NCBI GenBank assembly: GCA_007922225.1
Contig: ML679968.1
Coordinates: 8,553,022 to 8,617,021, forward strand
From: Emydura subglobosa
Lineage: Eukaryota > Chordata > Testudines > Chelidae
Length of the DNA: 64,000 bases
Direction: 5' to 3'
The notes beneath the pieces are model-generated. The model saw nothing but the letters and a program-made list of their open reading frames with translations, had not been told where the DNA came from and made no database searches. Within the stretch, counting starts at the first letter, position 1; every line of letters begins with the position of its first letter. The position numbers and the translations under genes were made by a program. Below, one piece after another: positions 48,111 through 60,264 of the stretch.

Positions 48111-49700
48111 TAGAATCATGGAAATGTAGAGCTCAAAGGGATTTCAACAGATCATCCAGTCCAGCTCCCTGCACTGAGATAGGACCAATCAATCTCTGAC
48201 AGGTGTTTGTTGAACCTGTTCTTATAAACCTCCTTATGGTGGGGATTCCACAACCTCCCTTGGAATGCTATTGCAGTGCTTAACTATCCTTAGAGTTAGA
48301 AAGATTTTCCTAATATCTAACCTAAGGTTCCCTGGCTGAAGATTAAGTCCAATCCTTCAGATGATTTAAGGCATGTCTACACTGCAATTAGACACCCGTG
48401 GCTAGCTTGTACTAGCTGACTTGGGCTCGCTGGGCTCGGACTGCAGGGCTGTTTAATTGCAATGTAGACTCCCGGCCTCAGGGTGGGGCACCGGCTCTAA
48501 GACCTTGTGAGGTGGGAAGATCCCAGACCTCAGGCTACAGTCTAAGCCCAGAAGTCTACACTGCAATTAAAAATCCCCACAGCCCAAGCCCAAGTCAGCT
48601 GGCCTGGGCCAGCCATGGGTGTCTAATTGTAGTGTAGCCATAACCATAGAGAACACTTGATCACCATCTTCTTTATAACAGTCCATAGCATATTTGAAGA
48701 TTTATCAGGCTCTCCCTCAGCGTTTGTTTTTCAAGACTAAACATGTTTAGCTCGTTTAACTTTTCCTTCTAGGTCAGGTTTTCTAAATCTTTTGCCATTT
48801 TTGTTGTTCTCTTCTAGACTCTCTCCAATTTGTCCAAATCTTTCATAAAGTGCACTGCCCAGAACTGGACACAATAGTCCAGCTGAGGCTGCACCAATGC
48901 TGAGTAGAGCAGGACAATTACCAGCCATTTCTTACATATGCCATTCCTGTTAATATCTCCCAGAATTATATTAGTTTTTTTCACAACTGTATCATATTCA
49001 ATTTTCAACATATTCAATCTGTAATCCACTATAACCCTCAGATCCTTTCAGCAGCACTGCAAGTTAGCTAGTTATTCCCCATTTTGTAGTTGTGCATTTG
49101 ATTTTTCCTTCCTAAGTGAAGTAGTTTGCACTGTTCTTTATTGAATTTCATCTTGTTGATTTCACACCAATTCTCCAATTTGCCAAGGCTGTTTTGAATT
49201 TTAATCCTGTCCTCCAAAGTGCTAGCAATCCCTCCCACCTTGGTGTCATCCACAGATTTTATAAGCATACTCTCCATTCCAAGTCATGAATGAAAACATT
49301 GATTAGTACTGTCCTCAGGACAAACCCTTGCATCACTCCATTAGCTATGTACTCTCACTTTGAAAGAAAACCATTGATAAGTACTCTTTGATTACGGTCT
49401 TTCAACCAGTTTTTCATCCATCTAGTAATAATTTAATCTACACCACATTTCCCTAGTTTGCTTATGAGTATGTCATGTGGGACTGTGTCAAAAACCTTAT
49501 TAAAATCAAGCTATATTACATCTACTACTTTCGCTCTATACACTAGGGTAGTTAACCTGTCAAAAAAGGAAATTAGATTGGTTTAGCATGATTTATTTTT
49601 GACGAATCATGTTGGCTATTACTTAGAAACCTATTATCCTCTCGGTGCTTACAAACTGATTGTTGTATTTCATTCCACAGCTGGATGCATATGTCGTATA
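48111..49700 (-). pseudogene. CR1 LINE relic, split by a MITE
   Basis: Minus-strand CR1. The 3' end is near 48111 ('TAGAATCATGGAAATGTAGAGC'). ORF2 pieces include VLLYSALVQPQLDYCVQFWA followed by a DLDKLERV segment (48814-49029) and LENWCEINKMKFNKEQCKLL (49068-49277), which match CR1 RT C-terminal motifs. Frame changes and stops are frequent, so it is an old copy. A 275-bp inverted-repeat element sits inside it at 48370-48644. Confidence 0.88.
48370..48644. mobile_element. MITE nested in CR1
   Basis: Left end GGCATGTCTACACTGCAATT and right end, inverted, GTTATGGCTACACTACAATT; the match continues through AGACACCC on both sides. Inside are paired 'GCTAGCTTGTACTAGCTGACTTGGGCTCG' and 'CAGCCCAAGCCCAAGTCAGCTGG' arms. 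The CR1 sequence continues on both sides, so this insertion is the younger event. Target duplication is not clear. Confidence 0.75.
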
Positions 49701-52700
49701 TTTGTTTTTTAAGTTTGTTAAGTAATTTCAATTTTTTCAGGTAAATAAAAAGCATTATTTAAATATACACTTGATCATCATCTCACTCTCTAGGGTTGCA
49801 ACAACTGAAAGCCCTTGGGAGGACCTCATACTGGTTTTATCATTTTTTATTTAAACAGGCCCATCAGTATAGTATACAAGCATGTAACAGATACATTTTG
49901 TAAATAGGTCCACAGCTTACTTCATAGAGCTTCAGCTATTCTCCCTTTCTATGCTTCTCCCTGGACTCCATAGTCTACATTGTTGCAGAGGAGCACAACT
50001 ACTTTAGCAGGTCATGATAATTCCTTTGGCTGGGGATGAGGCCACTGCTGGATCTGGGGCTGATATTTCGGAAGATCAGGCTTCAAACTGGCAGTGAAAT
50101 CAGATTGTGAGCCAGTGGAGAGATCAGGACATTGGAATGACATGCTCACAGCAGCCCATCCTGTTAAGGAGACAATCTGCCAAATTTTGCATTGTACATT
50201 GCTTCCACTTTCAGACCCATACACTTTGGGCCAGTTCCTCAGCTGTTCTGAAGACAATTGATGTTAATGATGCTATGCTGAGGTTCAGGCCCAGTGCATA
50301 ATCCAGTCTGGAAGTGATAAGTATATAAACCACTGTAACCAGATTCTCACCTACAAAGAAGGGGAGAAGTTTCCTTACAAGCTGGAAGTGGGAGAAGGTA
50401 TTTTTAGACACGGATGATCATCTAGGCTAAACGGTAAATCCAACAGGTCACAAGGCTTTGTACCACAATTCTTTAAACACAGAGGATTATTAACCATTGG
50501 AACAAGTAGCAAGGGAAGTAGTTGATTATCCATCCCTTGATGTCTGCAAATCCAGAGTGGATATCTTTCAAGAAGGTATGTTTTAGTCAAACTCAAGTTA
50601 TTGGGTTCACTACAGGAGTAAGTGGATGAAATTCTATGGCCTGTGTTATGTAGCCATAAATTGGATTGTTCCCTATACATATCTGAGAAAAGAGATTATA
50701 TGTTCTTGAATGTCATTAAATTTTGCATGAGTAAAATGCACCCTTATTTGTGAAAATAACATCCATATTTTTAATATCACTTGATCTCTATTTTGCCCTA
50801 ACAAGACACATTTCTAAATAGTTCAAAGGTTTTATTTCCGAAATCATTGTCTTGGGTTTATTAGCCAAAAGGTGCTATTACTGTTTGCTCAGCTCTAAAT
50901 CAGACTTACAGGATAATAATAATGTCAGACTATTCTTCAGTCTCAAATGCCTCACTCTCTTAGTAAAAATAAACAAAATGGAAACATCCTTTTGTAAACT
51001 ACTTTTCCCAAGGATAGGAGTAATATTTGCAGCATGTTTTTTAACTGCTTCATTTAAACTCTTTTTCTGGACTTTGTACAGCAGGAAAAGGTCAGTTTTA
51101 TGACTCATCCTCTATACAACCTATAGTAAGTATGATTCTGAAGTCCAAAGTTTCTCCACATCATGTCTATGGAATCTGAGCTCTGAATTTTGGTAACACT
51201 CTTGGTGATATTGAGTAGTCAGACCATAAAGATTTTCAGATGAGTCTGAATGGGGCCAGAATTTTACCCCTAGTCATTTTCAGTGCCTTAATTTTTGGTT
51301 GTTCAATTTGATGCAGCTTAAAGAAGTGCAAATCAGTGGGTAGAAGCTCAGCACTTTCAGACTCATTTCAAATTGGACACCCAAAATCATTATGCACTTT
51401 TGAAAATCTTGTCTCTTGACTCTCCTACACGCCTCTTTATCAAATTTTGCCCATACTTCTGACTCCATTTACTCAGCATGCACCAAGAAAATACTGATGT
51501 CCCTCAATAGGGCAGTACTGTCTAAGACAGTAAAACCATGCCCACCTATTTTCTCTTCTGCACTATCTACTCTATTAAAGAGATTCCCAAACAGAAACTT
51601 CATGTGCTAAATGGTTTGTTTCCTCCCCCTTCACTGAATCTTTTTAGGAATATTTGTCTCTAATAGTGAGGGAGAAGGGATTCTGTTTTTCATTTTATTT
51701 GGAAATGCATGGAATTCTCTTTATAATTATAAAAACACCCATATAATGACGACACCTTACTGGTATATGGCTTGTGCCAGAGTATAGCTAGCATTTCCTA
51801 GCTCTTCCTTATGTGTGAACTATGTAGTACTGATAAGTCTTTTCTACAGAGGAATAAAAGGCTCTCTGTTAGAAGCTCCCCTACTGTAAGGAGAACAGAA
51901 AAGAGAGCTCTGTTTATGTTAATCTCTGAAGAGGTGTGTCTTCACACAAGTGTAACATCAGGCTGCAGGGGGCTCCAGAACTCTTTGTAGTGATTACATT
52001 AGTGTGGTTTAATTTTTATCATAAATAATTTCAGCACATACCCAGTCATACTTCCATATTAAATCCACTACTATGTTATTTAAAAAAAATAACAGCAAGA
52101 GAAAGTGATTATATTCTGTTCATCCCCCTTCATTTTTACAGTGGGAGGTTATTTCACCTTCTACAACTATAAACTATAATTAATAAGGTACTTAGCCTAC
52201 ATTGAAACAAATTTAAAATGTTAACTAGTCAAATAACCCTCCAAGGCATGTAATATGAAGCGGCATTAAAACTGTAAACTATTTAAGCAATGAATTTTGT
52301 TATATAAACATGAACATGCATGAGCAGTAGAAATACATGATCCCTAATCTTATCATGAGACCTAGAATTTAATATTTGGGACTTGGATTGTAATTATAAT
52401 AATCAAGTATTATTTTGACAAGTCTCAAACATAAAACATTTTTAAAAGTATTTAATCAATCTGCTTTTGGGCTAACTCCCCTGGCTAAATTAAAGAAGGA
52501 AAACTTTTTATTTAATAATTGGTCAGGTGATTAAGTCTGAAAAATGGAGAATTTTCCTTGATTGAGGATTCTCACTCTAGAGAGATCCAACTAGGAAGCC
52601 TCCTCCTTACTTTAAGTTCTTTTTGACACTGAAGTCCTTCATTTTCACCTGACTTACTGAGCTCAAAAATCAGGGAACAATTTTCATTTCACCTTCATGC

Positions 52701-53000
52701 TTCTGCTTTTAACACAAGTTCTTAATCTCAGGACTCTGACAGTCACAACTGCAATACAGCAGCTCTTGCTTTCTCATTACCCACCAGCAAAGATTTTCTG
52801 TGACATTTCCCCACATTGAGCAGATCACAGATGACCGTATTTAAGACTAGGAACAATATGTTTCTCAAGTACTCAGCTGAGAGTGATGCGTCTAGTTTCA
52901 AATGAAGTGCTCTAATGCGGTTTTCTATATTTTCTGTTTGCCTTGCTATAATTAGGTTTCTTTTTAATTTAAAGATTTTGGGCTATATCTACAAAAAATT
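49701..53000. other. Intron, with one CR1 fragment
   Basis: Part of the 29-kb intron. Apart from the CR1 fragment at 50410-50665, it has palindromic element pieces at 50220-50295 and 51245-51420. No exon or RNA gene was seen. Confidence 0.5.
50410..50665 (+). repeat. CR1-type LINE 3' fragment
   Basis: 'GGATTATTAACCATTGGAACAA', 'GTAGTTGATTATCCATCCCTTGATGTCTGCAAATCC' and 'GAAATTCTATGGCCTGTGTTATG' form the well-known 3' end of a CR1 subfamily ('WNxL...LD' tail and 3' UTR). Plus orientation, no intact frame. Confidence 0.65.
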
Positions 53001-53006
53001 AGACGT

Positions 53007-53550
53007 GATGGGGAGAGAGACAACTTTTAGCTCAGGGGCTAAGATACTCAAGCCCTTCCCCTGCCTGAGGAGAGAGGGATATGAACTAGGACATGCCAAC
53101 TCTCAGATGAGTGCCCTAACCACTGGGGTATAAAATATTCTGATGTGGGAAGGTGGGGTGCTCCCTCCATTTCTCCAGTTGAAGCCGGGCCACTGTGGAT
53201 AAATAATGAAAGAGTCATTGGACCAGAGCGAGAGCAAGCAAACATAAGAATTACTCTGTTGCATGGTAGATAGAGAATTCACCTGGGAGAAGGAAAACCC
53301 AGGATCCAGTTCCCCTACTCCAATTTTTTTTTAAATTATTTATCCACAGTGGAACAGCTTCAACAGAACAGACTGAAGGAGCCCCACAAAAAAATATCCC
53401 ATAGCCCAGCGGTTCGGGCACTTACCTGAGAGGTAGCACATCTCAGTTCAGATCCCTTCTCCCCTCAAGCAGAACGGGGCCTTGAACCAGAAGTTCAAGT
53501 CCCCTAACCACTGGATTAAAAGTTAGGAGGGTGGTCCGCCCCCATCCTGG
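53007..53550. repeat. Fold-back repeat with tRNA-like modules
   Basis: Arm 1 (53007-53208) and arm 2 (53336-53550) are inverted copies. Shared stretches include CCACTGTGGATAAATAAT near the centre and, further out, segments like GAGTGCCC(T/G)AACC and AACTTTTA. Divergence is perhaps 25-30 percent by eye. The arms hold A-box/B-box-like pairs: on the plus strand at about 53400-53455 (TAGCCCAGCGGTT, then AGTTCAGATCC), on the minus strand at about 53075-53135 (CCCAGTGGTTAGGGC, then AGTTCATATCC), and on the minus strand at about 53468-53520 (TAATCCAGTGGTTAGG, then GGTTCAAGGCC). A weaker fourth lies at about 53260-53325. A DNA fold-back element or SINE inverted pair would explain it. Confidence 0.7.
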
Positions 53551-54926
53551 CTGCTTTGTGTAAGCACATCGTCTACATGGGCCTGATCCAGTAGGCGAGC
53601 TTGGGGCATGCTTACCAGATAGGGCCACGTGGTGAGTTAAGTGGAGGAACGCTTATCTTTCCCCAGTCCCTGCATCACATTGCTGGGACTTAGGCATCCA
53701 GATGGCTGGCGTGGAACTTCAGTGCACACGGACAGAAGAATAAACATAAGCACCTAGGGAAATTTTACAGAAAAAATTTGGGAGTTGACTGAGTTTAGAG
53801 GCCTACGGTGTTTGGCAGCACCTGAATGGTGGCTTTGTGAATCCCAGTGGAGCCTGATTCTGCGATTTAGGTGCTTAAAGTGGCAATTAGGTGCCTAAGC
53901 GCTTTTGTTAATATAACCCTTTGTGTCAAGTTGAGATTTTTGTGTCCACTCCTCCTCCGGCCCCCCATCCACACACTTTATATTTTTCTGTGTATAACCA
54001 GTTACTTATGTTTGGTCACATAAGATTAAACTTCCCTTTAAGGGACTTTTTCAGCTTTTCACTTTTTCAGGGCAGCTGTTTCAGCTTTCCTAGCACAGAT
54101 GCTGCAGAGATACCAGAGTAGAAACTAGGGTCGGCATGCTGACCACTGATGTTAGCAGTACATTAAATGTCTAGTTTGTCAGACCAATTCTTACTCTCAG
54201 GCATTTAGGAGTCAGGTGCCTAAATTACCTCACGCTCCTTTGAAAATCCCAGTCCCAGTTCCTTTCTTTATAGCCATAATTGTGGAAGAGAATGTAGCCA
54301 TAAGAAACTTAAAATGATCCCCTTTCATTGGGAGCAAATAAGCAACTAAACATCTATCTCTGCTTACTACGGACTATATATTATTCAAAACATCTAAGAG
54401 AATAAAGCCAGATCCTGGGTCCCTGGTTTATCCCAAATTGTTTTTAACAATATCTTTTTGACATAGCAACTTGCTGCTTGGTGGGTTTAAACCATTCCCT
54501 GAGAGTCTGGTGATACCTTTGGATATAAGTAGTGACACTCAATCTATAAACAACTCTACAACACTAGTGCTTCAGTTTTGTTTCCATCTAGTTGCTTGTA
54601 CTCAATGGCCACAACTATAAATTGTCTCATCAGGTGAACAAAGTTAAGTGGAGGCAATCAATGGCAGTGTAGGCCCAAACCTTGATTCTGTTATATTGAT
54701 TCTATGTGAAATACCCTTATTCTTTTGGTATGTGACAAATCATCACAGCAGTTTCTGTGAGGCTTTGCATTTTGGGTATGTAGGGTGATCTGTTCACTAT
54801 TGATAAGTTGTCCAAAACTAACATCTGGTCATTGATTATCCTGTTTGTAAAGTTACCAAAGATCATCCCATGAAACTGTTGCTATTACTACTGCTATTGT
54901 TGCTATTCTGAAACAGAACGATTCAG
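53551..54926. other. Intron, with repeat remnants
   Basis: From 53580 to about 53930 the sequence reads like the flank of a sauropsid repeat, with 'TTAGGTGCCTAAGCGC', 'TTTGTGAATCCC' and 'CCTGATTCTGCG' pieces. A similar 'TCAGGTGCCTAAATTACC' lies at 54205. No exon was seen. Confidence 0.45.
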
Positions 54927-55476
54927 TGTTAAATGATGGTGTTTTGTAATAGTAATCAATGTTTTAGATAAAAAGAAATGTTATTGTTATTGTTCCAGTT
55001 ACAAGTTTTAAGTAAATGTTAAGAAATTAGTGTGTGAATAGACGAATGAGTGATGTGTGTATCTGAGACCAGGGAGTGACGGAGAAAGGCGTCAACCTCG
55101 GATGTTTAAGGGAGTGACGATAACAACTTTTACGACCCAGATGGCCGAAGAATGCCCACCCCGATGACCCTAGGATCCACCTCGAAGATGAAAACAAAAT
55201 AAACTGTGATGTTCATGCTTGCAAAATATGGGTGATTGATAATCATACCAAGACGCAGATGCGGCATGATGAAGCAGAACCCATAGAATGGCATAAGAAC
55301 TTATCCCTATAAAAGAGGACAAAAAGATGAGGACTCTGGGTTTGGTTCTACAATCATCCTCCAGGAGCATCGGTGTACACCAGCACATCCCTGCTCCCTC
55401 CCTCGTGTCTTAGCCACCTGGCCCATGGACTAACACAAGCAACTGAGGCTGGTAACTATGCTTCATCTTTGTAGAA

Positions 55477-55478
<2 letters not shown>
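54927..55478 (+). mobile_element. LTR-like repeat with TATAAAAG
   Basis: Starts TGTTAAATGATGGTG and has TATAAAAG at 55308-55315, followed about 25 bases on by a leader-like 'GGACTCTGGGTTTGG'. Composition changes to a GC-richer stretch at 55050-55180. The right end merges with the compound microsatellite. No target duplication proved. Confidence 0.45.
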
Positions 55479-55529
<51 letters not shown>

Positions 55530-55569
55530 TGAGAGAGAGAGAGAGAGAGAGTGTGTGTGTGTGTGTGTG
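55479..55569 (+). repeat. Compound (GT)n(GA)n(GT)n microsatellite
   Basis: GT units from 55479 to about 55527, GA units about 55529-55550, then GT units to 55569: about 90 bp, nearly perfect. Purine-pyrimidine alternation favours length change and Z-DNA-like structure. Confidence 0.97.
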
Positions 55570-56359
55570 CAGGCAATTGCTTTTTGAAATTTCTGTATTC
55601 ACACTAAACATGGTGTATTGCCCTTGTCCCTCTGAATAAGTTCCTGCTGTTTATTTTATAAGTATAACAGCAGTAGTAAGTAGTGAATTAGGTTTACCTA
55701 ATCCTTACTGCCATGTATGAAGACTCAAAACTGGAAACAGAGGTAGAGAAAAGACATGATATCATAGACCATGCTTATGGTTTGGAGGGCACCACAACAT
55801 GGATGCTCACTGCACACATGGGAGTCTAATGCTAAGATTGTAGTAAACAACCAGCTTAGTCATAGGAATCATCATGGCACCAGTAGGAGTGGTGAAAGTT
55901 GAGGGAGTAAGGAAAATTCAGTGCAAGTCTCCCTGATGTTAATAAATTTCATATACAGAGCAGTTTCTGAGGTCCAGTTGCCCACAAGAAGGATACTCAT
56001 CCCTGTTGGAGGCCCAGTACAATTTGAGTTGCTTGCCCACTGCCCTACAGGCCTAGCATAGCATCAGTTGCTTGCTTGGCTATTCTGACCCCTGTAGCAT
56101 GACATCTTCCAGTTGGCAGAGATGAATAGGACTACTGAGTAACCTTGCAGATGTCTCAGTTTCTGCATACCACAGCACATAAGATGAAATACACAACATG
56201 TATGCTTTCAGCTGCACATAGATAACGGTGATGGGAACAACAAGTTATCATTGAACGTCTGGGGTACACTGTTTTATTGCCAAGGGGCATACTTTTATTC
56301 CGCCCCTCATATCACCAGATGTTATTTTGACAACCCCAATTATCATGGTGAGAATGGAA

Positions 56360-56737
56360 TGTAGTTAAGGGTGGAAACCCAATGTAGGTAATTAGCATAT
56401 ATGATAATGAGAGAGCGATAATTAGGTGAAGGTTGTTTTTGGAAGAGTATAAGTAGTCACCAGTTAGACAAAGAGGGGAGCTCCATCAACACCTGACTCC
56501 GCGGGAGGTGCTGACAGTTGGACTAGGGGATCCACTGACACCCTGGTGGGGCCCCTGAAGAAAGCCGTTCCTGTATACAGCCTTCTGAGTAACTGCTTAG
56601 CTCTCCAGGCTTAGTGAGTATGATATATTGTAGTTGATTTTAGGCTTTGTATCTAACTAGTATATTTATAGAAAACCTTGCACATTAAACCTTATTGATC
56701 TGCAAATCGGGCGTACTGTGTCTCACTGGTATCCACA
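56360..56737 (+). mobile_element. ERV-like solo LTR
   Basis: Starts TGTAGTTAAGGGTGG and ends GGTATCCACA. A TATA-like 'GAGTATAAGTAG' lies at about 56450, followed by 'GGGGAGCTCCATCAACACC', and a 'CATTAAACCTTATTGATCTGC' stretch near 56690 is a variant polyadenylation signal. This order of parts is typical of an endogenous-retrovirus LTR. No internal genes are attached, and the target duplication is not clear. Confidence 0.6.
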
Positions 56738-57778
56738 CTAATCATAAAACATCCAGAATCAACAGTCCCATTCAAAATGCTTCAGAATTTCCATGTCATC
56801 TATCTATTCAAATATTGCCCCAATGTGTACCACAAATCCCTTTATGCACTTAGTTAAACAATCACTGCAACTCATCCATCCCTTGCCATTTGTAGCCAGA
56901 ATTTCTTGATGCTAACATGAATAGAAAAGTGGATGGCGTTGAACTCTACATTCTTGCAATCAAAATACATTGTCTGAAAGTATATCATTCAGCATGCATC
57001 TAATATTGATATGAAAGTCTGTGTATAGTAATTTAGTAAACATTGCTTATTTGAAGAAAGTAATTTTGTAGTTGGCTTTAGTAAAACCAGAATTGTCTTG
57101 GGGTAGGTGGGGAGGAGGAATTCAAGATGATCATTATATTTTAGTACTGTTATACTTTCGCCTGATTGTTTCAAGTATGAACTTTGAGTTGTTTTCACAG
57201 GTGATTACCTCTAGAGATGGAGAATCATTTTAATATGCCCAGAAATAAAGCAAGTCCATTGAATGATTTGATGACTTACTGCTCTCAAGTCTCTACAAAA
57301 TCAGAGGGTCTGTGCTTTGAGAGGTGACTTATTTGCCTATGGCTGTATTGTGTCCAGAGGAGTGAACGTCACCTGACTGACTTCATCAATAAGGAAGAAT
57401 TACTCACTGTATATTGTGCTTACTAAGAATTAGCAATAACAGTACATGTTAAGACTTTGCAGTTATTTTATCTTTAATTGTCTTGATAACATCCCTACGA
57501 AATGACTTGAACCCAGCTTCCCCTCTGATGATTTGCCGCATGCAGCATTTATATTGACTTCGTAGATTGACTGATATGATACCAAGAGACACAGAGTATC
57601 AATAGCATCTGAGCACGACACAGCATCTAAGCACTCGGTATTAATACATGTTAATTGTTTAGTCTTCCCCTTATCAGAGCAGATTTTGCACACAGTGGAA
57701 TGTTCTCAGATTTCTAGTGAAGATTAAAGAAACATCTCTGAACATTTGTAACTCACTTCAGATAAATGTGTAACATAC
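56738..57778. other. Intron next to sulfatase exon
   Basis: No recognised repeats with borders. The bases nearest 57778 form the donor side of the exon at 57779-57915. The ORF at 57463-57693 has no domain. Confidence 0.5.
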
Positions 57779-57915
57779 CTACACTCCAGTCCATTTCTTC
57801 TACAGCATCCCCATATATACTATGTTTGCTGTTTCCTTTGAAACCCTTTGATGCATATAGAGCAGTGTGGACTTGAAGGTAGGACAGGAAAAGAAGAAAT
57901 GGTGCATCAGTGTTT
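57779..57915 (-). CDS. STS: Steryl-sulfatase-like arylsulfatase, internal exon with active-site His290
   Basis: This is an internal exon of a sulfatase that in its family removes sulfate from steroid sulfates at the ER membrane. Read on the minus strand it follows a TTTCAG acceptor and ends before a GTATGT donor. It carries one base completing an Arg codon, 45 full codons and the first base of a Gly codon (phase 2 in, phase 1 out). The protein starts [20 protein letters not shown] and ends [12 protein letters not shown], closely matching human STS. Counting back from the next exon, the His in the QVHTAL segment falls at human position 290, an active-site residue. The 137-nt frame has no stop. 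The exon before it should encode the membrane hairpin end and was not found up to base 64000. ARSD, ARSE or ARSH paralogues are less likely because the downstream exons resemble STS more. Confidence 0.93.
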
Positions 57916-58224
57916 CTGAAATAAATAATAAACAAATAAAAACCCAGAAGAAAATGACTTGGACAGTAATAAAATGTTAGGAACATTTCTAACAATGAAA
58001 TCTTTCTACATACATGCTCTACAGAACAGAAGAAATATTATATAGGGAACGACTAACAAACTCATTTATAGACCAATCCTGAAATCTCAAATTACAAATG
58101 CCAATCTTAAAACATTAAAAGGGCCTAGTCATATGCATTTCTTTCTGCACATTACCTTTACCGATTCAGGCTCTCTCTGACGTCACCAGGAAGCATTAAA
58201 GCAACGCATATGTGATGCTGGCTG

Positions 58225-59285
58225 GATCAGGCGGACCATTTATGATATTATTTAACATCAATATTTCAAAATTACAATAATTCATATGAGATAGGCCATA
58301 TCAGGTATCATTAGAAAGGTTATAATTTGCTAAGTATGATATTGTTTTATGTGTAAGTGTTATATTTGTATTGGAAGTTATGGATATGTTTGATGTATCT
58401 GTATTTCAACTTGTGCTGTGTTTCTGGGCAACACCACAGACAGGATGGCAGCAACATGGTGCTTAATGGCCCATTAAGGGAACTCAAAGGTACAATAAGC
58501 CCGGGGAAAGAACCCAGGGACTACCCCTTATGAGTCACCAGGACTTACTCAGGTGAATCCATCTTATTTCTGTAAATTTCCACAAGCAGCATGGCAAAGG
58601 GACATAAAAGGCAGCTGCATCATATCCGTATTGTCTCTAGTCTTCAGTTTTCAGTCAGACTTCAGTCTTCACCTACCTCTTGATCAACTCTTCTGCAACT
58701 GAAGCTGTGGAACAAAGGACTGAGACCCATCCAGGTACTGGATGTACACCAGAAGGACTATACAAGCATGCAAACTCCATAATTCTACAGAGAACTTAAT
58801 ATTTTGAACTTGGACTTGGACTTTTGAATAATTTGTATGCATCTGATTGCTTTAACCATTTAACATTTCTCATATTATTTGTTTCTTTCCTTTTATTATA
58901 AATCTTTAGTTTTAGTTACTAAAGGATTGGCTGGCAGTGTGGTATCTTGGATAAGATCCAAATTCATATTGATCTGGTAATGTGGCTGACCTTTTGGGGA
59001 TCAGGAGACCCTTTTGGGTAAAGAGCATAGAGTTTTAAATAATTTATCTATTTACTGGACCTAGTGGCTGATTGGGAGCCAGAGACTGAAATGCAGTAAA
59101 GGGGGCTGTGTAGTTTTGTTTTAGCTTCTTGATAACCAGTGTGGGGAATCAGAAGCACTGTTTGTGGCTGGTTGGAAAGTCTATCTTTAGTGTTACCCAC
59201 TAGTGCTGCAACAATTTGCTCTTCTTTTGTAGTCTGCCCGGATCTTGGCATTTTCAGGTGGTCTACCCTAGGCATGGATGGGTAA
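58225..59285 (+). mobile_element. LTR-like repeat family A, longer copy
   Basis: About 1.05 kb. The first half includes 'GATAGGCCATATCAGGTATCATTAGAAAGG' and 'GTGTTTCTGGGCAACACCACAGACAGG'. A TATA-like ATAAAAGG lies at about 58604-58611, followed by a leader with CAGTCTTCAC-like repeats. The second half (58800-59285) matches 23586-24080 in order and orientation at roughly three-quarters identity by eye. A degenerate polyadenylation signal is near 58900. The ORF at 59048-59377 is a shadow. Confidence 0.6.
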
Positions 59286-59289
59286 CAGC

Positions 59290-60260
59290 ATAGTTTAAAA
59301 GATATACAATCCCTGAACCAAACAAGATGCTGAGCCAACTTTCTTCTTGGCAAAATCAGCATATGGACATTTAACAACTAACAGAGTTAACATGAACAAT
59401 AGGGGCTTAAAATATAAAGCTATCACCCTAAGCCAAAAGTAACAGCATCTCAATAGTTATGCCTAATATAAAAAATTATAGATGTAGAAAAGAATATTTT
59501 TCTCTTGTAACAGTATCCACTCTCCATTCATTTTAAGCCATTTCTTCACTGGATTATTCTCTAATTTAAAAAAAGAGAAAAAAATAAAACCCCACAACAA
59601 CAAGAGCTTCAGTTTTGCTCTTCATGGGATCTGCCAATATATATATCTTCATCCAGTAGGCTGTGAAGGGAAAGCTTAGATAAGTATGGATTTTTGCTTT
59701 AAAATCCTACTGTGAGGGACATTACTCAGAGTACTAACTATGACTAGTTGAGCTTATTATTATGATACTCCACACCCTGTAAATTCCAGCTGAACCATAA
59801 GAGCAGCTATGGTAAGCTTGTCTAGGTGGCACCTTGCAACACACAAGTCAAAACTGAGGTTCTTCCCATTGTACATTTCCCCACACCATGGTGTTTGTAC
59901 TTACTGAACTTCTGGTGGTTAAAAAGAAAAACCAACCCTCCTCCCCAGAAAAACAAAATACAATAATTAACGTGCTGAGCCAGAAAGCCTCATAGTGTTG
60001 ATCAGATAAGGAAAATAATGCAATAAACTTTTATCCTTTGGAGTAAGAGGGTTCTCTTTTTCAGCCCTAAAGTGCCAGTAAATCCTGTCAAAAGCCCATT
60101 GATAAAAGGGATTGCTGTACTGCCCATATATCATTCTCAAGAAAAAAAAGAAAGAAACATGTTATTATGGTGTATTTATGTATCTATCCACTTTACCCCA
60201 TTCCCCTTGGCTTTGTCTGTTTCCATGAGAGATATGTGGTAAAATCTCTCCCTTCCGCTG
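59290..60260. other. Intron, no recognised feature
   Basis: AT-rich. A search on the minus strand for the exon that should precede 57915 (membrane hairpin and 'YDNLT'-like region) was negative. Confidence 0.5.
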
Positions 60261-60264
60261 GCCC

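Noticed and set aside
53400..53455. A true tRNA gene
   Set aside because: A- and B-box-like words are present, but no cloverleaf with acceptor and anticodon stems could be drawn; the site is inside a repeat arm.
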